Below are positions 56,901 through 64,000 of a stretch of 64,000 nt of DNA, piece after piece. Under the pieces are notes generated by a model, which saw only the letters and a list, made by a program, of their open reading frames with translations, was not told the DNA's origin and did not search any database. Source of the stretch: Owenia fusiformis (lineage: Eukaryota; Annelida; Polychaeta; Sabellida; Oweniidae); the NCBI GenBank assembly GCA_903813345.2, contig CAIIXF020000001.1, forward strand, positions 12,475,915 through 12,539,914, given 5' to 3'. Every line of letters starts with the position of its first letter. Positions within the stretch are counted from its first letter, which is position 1. A program made the translations under genes and the position numbers.

Positions 56901-59900
56901 CACCATGTTCGGATTACCTTGATTTCTTTATCCTACCTCTACATCCACTCACTGTTGTTGTGTATTGTAATGTTGTCATTGTACAGTGTGGCCTGGACCA
57001 CCATCTTTACATGGCCAGGTAGCACTTCCCATTTTATATTTGGATTAATAAAATATAATTTAAAAACAAACATGTTGACTTAGTTTTATTTGGATTATGA
57101 TTTACTTCGCATCAATTTGGATTAACCACAATGGGAGATGGATTTACAGCAAACATTTTAAGTTCACTACTGGCTTTTATTTTGGGATTACATTTTGGGA
57201 ATTCATCTATATGTGTGGTAGATACTCGGATTTTACTTCAACGGCGTCATGTGGATTATTTAAAGCTACCTTACAATTACCTTGGATGTTGACAAGCGAC
57301 GCTGGTATACTTGGATTAACTAAATCACACATGGATTTTGGATTACCTGTATAATAGTGATGTGAACATCCTTCATGTGGATTTACACCAGATGGACACC
57401 ATATAGCCGTCTGCTTGCCAATTTTTGTTAATTTCAGGACTATTATTTTCATTAATATATATTTTCATAATACAGAAAATCATATTAAACTAATGCTGAT
57501 TTGATGATTATGTCCTTCATTGACTTTTCACCTTTGAAATTTGTGTTCAGCGTGTTGGGTTTTTGAGGTAACGGCAATGTGGATATTTATACAACACTTG
57601 AGAAGTGAAGGCCTTGATGCAAGATGTGAAGCACTCTTTAACATATGGAACCTGAACCAAACCATGCTGATAATGCACAAGTACCTGATACACTATCAGT
57701 AGAACTGTAGAAGTCTTCTACCAGAGATCCCTAGGCATGTGGAGCTGCCAAAAATAGCCCTACTAATCGAACTGCCTGCCTGGGTTGTTTACCATGCAAC
57801 TCTTAGGAATTTTACTCTAAGTCTGGTATATGGGCGATTTTGGAAGTTGGCCAGATGCCCTGCTATCTTACTGCAGTACTTCCTATAGGGCTTGTCAGAT
57901 TTCTAGCACAAACATCTTTATGTCTAACAGGGCAGGGATAGGCAATCTGATTATGTTATAGGATTTCAGAAACAAAAAATAGAGCAGAGGATCTGACACT
58001 TAGTCATTTTCAGTTTAACAAGCAGCGGCTTCTGCAGGAGATTGTTTTAACCTTTAGTAACGCCTTTTTGAATTGTGAATATTGTTAGTAATGTTTGGTC
58101 TGTCTGCCTATTCAAATATTATATTATGATATATTATAATCATGAAACTTTGGTTCATTAGGTTTTAATAATGTAAGAATTTTATAAAATAAACTTTAAT
58201 TCATATCTTTGATTTCCAAGGGTGAAATCAGGTTTGATAAGGCTGTGAAATTCTGTATGTTAATGTGGACTTATAAGCAAAATGATAATGAATGGGGAAC
58301 TTGACAAAACAATAGATATACAAACATAACTCATTAATAAACTTGAATATTGGCATTTTATATTGTGAAATGACGATCGATCGATGCAGCTATAATTAGT
58401 AAAAACATGATATCATCAGAATATGAAGGTGCCCTTCATGTATCAGTTGGCTAAAGGAAAGGCATTTATGTATGAACGTGAATATATGCTAGTAAAACTG
58501 AATAGTGGAATGGTATTCTCGGCTCATATGTCAACATTATAGTCCTTGATAGCTTCAGATTATATTACAACATATAGGGTTCCTTTATGTCATTGTCTTG
58601 ATTTGATCACGTTCATTCTCAGAATAGTCTTCTTAATTTACATAAGGTACTATTTTTTTAACCTGAGACGATTGTTTTTTTGAATTAGATCATGGACAAG
58701 TTATTTTATGAAATGTCAGAGTTTGTCTCGATTATCTGCTGGCAATATCCATTGACAATTGCAATTATAGAAAAGATTTCAGTTCTGTATAGATTAACAT
58801 TGCTATGGAAACTAGCATAATTAGTTGGGTTCAATGGTAGAGATAGGGTGGATATTAAACCTTGTGATACAATGGTAGCTACGAGCTACTTGAGACTGTC
58901 TATGTCAGTTGTTTGTTACAGCAGCCATTTTGTTTTTATATTATTAACCTGTTGTATTTTCATATTGTTCTGTTATTTTTTATTATGACTATTTAAATGT
59001 TAATCAGATACTTGATGTTTATTTTGAGATATTTAATTTTTGAAATATATTTCATCAAACAACACAAATGTTATGTACTTCAGTATATTTTATAGATTTT
59101 CAATAAAATGACATGTTTTATAACCATATTGACTTTTACATTATTTATGTATAAGGTAACATTCTCGTGCAATTTAACGGCTAAATGTATTGATTAATGA
59201 TCGCAGCTCATAATGCGACTTATGGCAGTATTTGGGTTAAAAATGAGTCATATTTAGTCCCTGGTGTTTAAACCACAAGGTAAACATACCCAGTGCTTCT
59301 ATGGTTAAAGCAAACATTTCAATCTGACAGTACCAGACTTGATGGATCAGAAAATAGCAACACCATACCATTTCTAGCTTAAAAAGTTCAGTTTACAATC
59401 AGCTGATATATGAACCACATTCAGGCTAACAGTATGGGTGGACTAAAAATTTGACATAACACAGAGTACATTGTATACTTGGTTGAAATTAACGAGGTGG
59501 TCTTATAAACAAAAGACAATCTATTTCAGTTCAGTGTCACTACATAAATTAAACTCACTGAATAATATCAGTATAAAGGATATGAATTCATAAACTGATA
59601 GATTGAACCTGGTCTTTGTTTCAAATTCACCTGTCTCCTGTTAAAGCCATTGTGTCGCGTGTTTGTGGGTTAAAATGAAACCGGGCTCGTTTCATCATCT
59701 GTTAGTACAAAGAATCCTGTTAGGTGAAATGTGAACTGAAAAATGGAAGTGGAAATGATACTTAGTTCATGGCGTACCCTGTTATTTATCATCATCATCA
59801 TCATCGCCTTACTTCATTCACTACCTCAAGCTATTTCATATTCACAATGTTTTTTCCTTTATATTCCTGAGTTAACATTTAATGGCGGATTTTATGGCTT

Positions 59901-62900
59901 GCCTGCCTTGCCAAGGTTTGATGTTAATAAATCATTGGGAATATTCATGTCAAGTTATTCATTGCTGTTCTGTATGGAGGTAGTCAACCAAAATATAGTA
60001 TGTAAAAACCCGCCTATTTTATATTCATCAGTGTAGTAAATGACTGAATGCTAGCTTTTGGTCCCTTTATAGAGCACATAGAGAGAAAATATGGAGTTTC
60101 GCCAGTGGTTTAATGGTTTGAAAGCCTATTATATTTGTTAATGGGTCATTATTGGTATGATTGCAGTGGTCTGGATAAAACGTGATATTGGTTGAAAGTG
60201 GATGTGTCATACAGTGCAAAAAAGTCTTTCATAATTCATTCTTCCATCAAATATTTGATCATCAGTGTTTCGGCTTTATGTATAGGTTTTTGTGGACTAA
60301 AATTTCCCTGGATCATAACCCTGGTGGTGTCTATTGATCAGTGTCTTGAAAAATAAGACCCATTCAATGGATTAAATGCTTCTTGTACATATTGAATAGG
60401 GAATAACACAGACCATTTTGTGGCGTGATATTTCTAGACTGTATGTTAAAAAGGCAATATTGAGCGAGTGTTTCATAGTTATAAGCTGAAGTGAATAACG
60501 GACTGAATATCGATTGCCTGTGTTATTATAAAAGTGTTTACCAGCTTGAGGCTATGTCAGACAAAAACAACTATGGTTTGACTTGACTAACTTATTAATT
60601 TTTTGCCATTTTTTATTCTGGTCATATGTTTCATGTTTTCATCATAAACCTTAGAACCTTGTCTTGGTATAAAATATACACCTAATGATATATTCTAAGA
60701 AGCCATTGTATTAAGGCGAATGAATAAGCTAATATAGTATATTTGTCTCTCATTTTCATCAATGATTTCAGCGAAATGTGGTACAAAAATTATTTTGTAA
60801 TATGAATCTAGGATTACAACATGCAGTTATATACACCATAGGTTTCTGGTAAACCTTGATATTGCACAACTTCCCCTGTTGCATATATTATTACCTCAGC
60901 ACTATAACCATATGTTAATTGCGATTGATGCCATATTGGAATTGTATGTAATTATATATGGTTGCTACATAACAGCAGGGATAACTTGGGCCCTTTAGTT
61001 GAACATCACAAGTTGAACATCCTGAACTCGTGTGATCTGAATTCATCCAATAATAAATTAACAAAGGATATAAGGTTAGACTCCCATTTTCCATAAACTT
61101 TTCCTATTTGTGGTGGTTACAGTTATTATTTACGTAGCAATGTCTATTAGATAAAACATGATATCATCATCACCATTTTATATAAGGAAGCGACTAAGAT
61201 GTACTTGAAGTTGTTCATTGATTCATTGACAAGTAAAATACAGAAAATAAAAAAATGTATATCACACGGATCCTTTTGACCTGGGATGGTGGCTGGGTTT
61301 TATAGACTGGATAAAACAATTTGTTAAGCTATTGAGAAATACGAGCATTGTTGTTTTCACAAACATATAACAAAACAATAACATTGTTTTTGCCATATAA
61401 ATACAAAACCAAGACAACTAAATTAGGTCCTCTCAAATTGTGAACAACACCGTCTTAATAATACATCTGGCAGAATAACAACATGCATGCAAAAACAGAG
61501 TTGCATGGTTGCGAGTTTGTTGGCAGTCTGTTGCATATTTGGTGTCTGCCACGTCTGCAGTACATTATGACAATGGCTTTAATGAATTAAACATTATTGC
61601 TATCAATGGAAACATAACATATCAATAATGCATGAGGATTTCTTGAAATTACTTTTGTCAATATCCCAATATTTAGTCCTACAGTAAAACCTTTGAACAT
61701 ATGGTTGATTGAAATATTAAGGTGGGCAAAAAAGAATGAATAATCTGACTTTGACCATATTTAAATTCTTAAGGTATCTTACAAGGATGTGCATCTACAA
61801 CTACTATCATAGGCTTGAGATTTATAAATATCAACTATCTACGTAAATACATATATCTTCAGCCATTATCATGAGCTTTCAATATGTAATTTGTCTACCA
61901 TTATAAATTGAACATATAGAAAACAGATGATATAAACATGAATCAAAAACATTAAAGTATCAGCTACAATTGATTTAGCCATATGTGTGTAAAACAAATT
62001 GCACTATGAATTGTATTCTTGTTCAAATAATACCACACTTTATAGAACATTAACTTCATACAGCTGTTACAAATACCACTGACATCAGCTATATTTTTAC
62101 ATATCGCTACGTATTTCCTGATTATTCAGAATTTCAGTATGTACACCATTTGGTTACAGTAACCTTGAGTTAAAGGGGATTGTCATCAGAATTTCACGAA
62201 AATCCTCCTTCTTTGCAGCATGTCCTTCTTGAATTATAGATTGTATGCCCTTTGTTACTGTGATACCTCCATTCCAAACCCCAGGGGGTGATATTATACG
62301 ACCTTTATAAATAACATTAACTTTTTCTTATGCCGGTTTTTAAGATTCTGTAAATAACCGTCACAGTGAAATCTGAGTATAGCAAACACCGAGAGAGCTG
62401 TAAGTGTTAGCTACATATATTTTAAGATTTCAAGTTTGGAAACACGGGTGTCCAGTAATCAATAGACAAATGTATATTGTAATTCCTTTTGGGATTCAGA
62501 AAATATATAAGAAGTTTACAGTAGAGTACAGTAGAGGTGTTCACTATGACTGGTTTCACTGTACTAGGAAAATGCCAAGGAGAAAGTGGTTTCCAGTGTT
62601 AGCTTAAATCTCCATCTATTTCCATTAGTAATAGGCAATTATTTTCCTGATAATCTGAGACTTCTGTTGATGGAATATTGACATTGGCTTCATTATAATA
62701 CTGCCTAGATTGGCTTTTAATGCCATGTGGGGGCGTGCCTGGCTGGTCTGATTGTACTCAATGGAGGATGTCTTGTATATTCTGAGAAATGGTAATGTGT
62801 GGGTCTATTACATGTTAATTATGATATCTCATTTTATTAAAGTACAAATGGGTGGCATTACACTTCATATTTTAGGTATATAATATGATATATTTTTAAA

Positions 62901-63509
62901 CTGATTAATGATTTTTATTTTAACTTATGATAAATGTATGAACTAGTTCAATGGTTGACATGTCATGTTGATGCATGAAAGATATTTCATTAAAGTCGAT
63001 TATTACATGTTGTTGATAAATGTCAAACATATATTTTATAAGCTAACGGGAACTATTGATTATATTCATCATATCTTATGTTTCATAATTGCAATTATAT
63101 GAAACAATTACTTGAAGCTATGCTGTTGTTTCCTTCTTCAAAAAAAATTATTGAAAAATCATTTAGTAAAGCTTTTGTATTTGATAAATATAAAAGTGAT
63201 AAATCGTTAATAATATTTCAAGCGCAGTTTACTTAACATCATTCAAACATTTCTCTGACAGTAATAAAATGTATGCTGCACTATTGGCGAGTATAATATG
63301 AAGTGGTTAGTAGGTTAGTTGAATGTAAAGAGTAGATGATAGAGATGAGTCATAGGTGCCTGATATCATGGTATTTGTGGTTGCAGAACTGAGGAAACAA
63401 GGGCCGACTACCGTTATGCTGAGAGAGATCGAGAGTTTGATCGAAGCAAGTCAAGAAAAACTACCCCAAGTCGAAGCAGCGCCGCGTCTCATGAGCCAAC
63501 TTTCAATCG
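50941..63509 (+). CDS. SPEN: SPEN (Msx2-interacting protein/SHARP), first three coding exons, partial
   Basis: Exons 50941-51023, 56129-56467 and 63387-63509 join in phase to 181 codons and continue past the right edge. The chain begins MVRETRYLLVGNLPENIAEE, RNP2 of the first RRM, and continues EHFKRYGKIHFVKL and AFMDIKCAAKAY (RNP1 region) to TDYND. This matches the start of vertebrate SPEN (MVRETRHLWVGNLPEN...). A disordered Arg/Ser/Glu-rich linker follows (RADYRYAERDREF). Full SPEN proteins are very large nuclear co-repressors with four RRMs and a C-terminal SPOC domain that recruits NCoR/SMRT-HDAC3 and binds RNA such as Xist in mammals. The remaining RRMs and SPOC must lie to the right. 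The first intron splits codon Arg28, separating RNP2 from the rest of RRM1. Introns of 5.1 and 6.9 kb show no second gene. Confidence 0.95.
51024..56128. other. SPEN intron 1
   Basis: AT-rich, no recognised exon. Holds a long G-run tract (52063-52084) and the 41-bp repeat at 55211-55415. A regulatory role for the intron is possible but nothing specific is visible. Confidence 0.6.
55211..55415. repeat. 41-bp tandem repeat, five essentially perfect copies
   Basis: Five contiguous copies of a unit starting ATGTACCAATCCATCATATA with almost no differences, so recently expanded. In SPEN intron 1. Confidence 0.95.
56468..63386. other. SPEN intron 2
   Basis: Nearly 7 kb of AT-rich DNA without a supported exon. 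A short signal-peptide-like frame at 59743-60036 contains an (ATC)n run and has no other sign of being a gene. A pogo-like end fragment lies near 62520-62565. Confidence 0.55.
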
Positions 63510-64000
63510 GTAAGTTTTAATCGTGTTATGTATTACAAGGTACCAGACCTGAAGTTGTAATTTAAGAGTCTTAATTTTGAGAATACCAGAAATTCTACCT
63601 AGACTACTTGATACTACATACTTAAGTTGCCATTGGATATAGGTGAGATTTCATTTGAGGTATTCTTGAGATTAGAATTGTAGAATTACATTCTTAATAT
63701 GGAAATGTTTTATGGTTCCCATGTATACAGTACATTATATAAAGGTACCTGATCAGATGATGTGGATTCTGTCCCTAATGACCCTAGCTCCTCCCTCCAT
63801 TGCATGATGATGTCTGAAAATGTTTTTTTTTATTTGGTATTATAAGGAAGGAGATTACATGTTTTATTGTTGGCTTGTAAAGTATGGGATCACGTAGAAT
63901 GCATGATATTGTATTTAGAGTATCATTGCATGTCAAGACACAAAGAGGGGGTTTGTCTTTACTCTGAACTATGCTGTACATCTCTTTTCTTGTACATGTA
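63510..64000. other. Start of SPEN intron 3
   Basis: Begins with a GTAAGT donor directly after the third coding exon. Nothing else supported. Confidence 0.7.

Noticed and set aside
59743-60036. Signal-peptide-like frame in SPEN intron 2
   Set aside because: The hydrophobic run comes from an (ATC)n microsatellite; the rest is AT-rich with no domain or splice partners.

Overview
The window is AT-rich, intron-dense animal DNA: short exons with GT/AG borders, long introns packed with MITEs, foldback elements and minisatellites, and no bacterial-style gene packing. The gene set (TRIM with two B-boxes, SLC25A35-like carrier, PPIH, ARMC9, SPEN, plus a bacterial-type amidohydrolase related to 'deacetylase Atu3266') fits a marine invertebrate, most likely a lophotrochozoan such as a mollusc. 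That placement is inference; no species can be read from the sequence.

Layout, left to right. (1) 1-530: possible last two exons of a + strand gene entering from the left. (2) 2323-6168, minus: first three coding exons of a TRIM-type E3 ligase. (3) 7515-9455, plus: complete three-exon mitochondrial carrier, head-to-head with the TRIM gene across an interval holding a perfect CRE. (4) 9656-12250: a 2.6-kb element with terminal inverted repeats and a 5-bp target duplication, carrying two CTACCGTAAAA-type arrays. (5) 13556-14520: degenerate UDP-glucuronosyltransferase copy. (6) 15333-22436, minus: complete seven-exon PPIH (spliceosomal cyclophilin); its introns hold a mariner relic, a 22-bp minisatellite and a hairpin MITE. 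(7) 23401-37283, plus: complete 22-exon ARMC9 (ciliary LisH/armadillo protein), head-to-head with PPIH. (8) 39151-47981, minus: metal-dependent amidohydrolase in seven exons. (9) 50941 to the right edge, plus: first three coding exons of SPEN (Msx2-interacting protein/SHARP), preceded by a CCAAT box and a perfect CRE.

The strongest novelty is inside ARMC9. Its last intron contains an intronless, fully open copy of tubulin-specific chaperone A (TBCA) at 36114-36475. The copy has no start codon of its own, sits behind a good splice acceptor, and joins ARMC9 exon 21 in exactly the phase used by the normal last exon. It therefore looks like an alternative terminal exon giving an ARMC9-TBCA fusion, joining a ciliary-base/microtubule-linked protein to a beta-tubulin-binding chaperone. 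A second unusual case is PPIH, whose last coding codons and stop have been tandemly copied into a 25-bp minisatellite in the 3' UTR.

The genes are not an operon; they are unrelated housekeeping and developmental loci. Two gene pairs (TRIM/SLC25A35 and PPIH/ARMC9) start within about 1-1.4 kb of each other in opposite directions and may share promoters. All exon models come from reading splice sites and protein similarity by eye; no transcript data were available.
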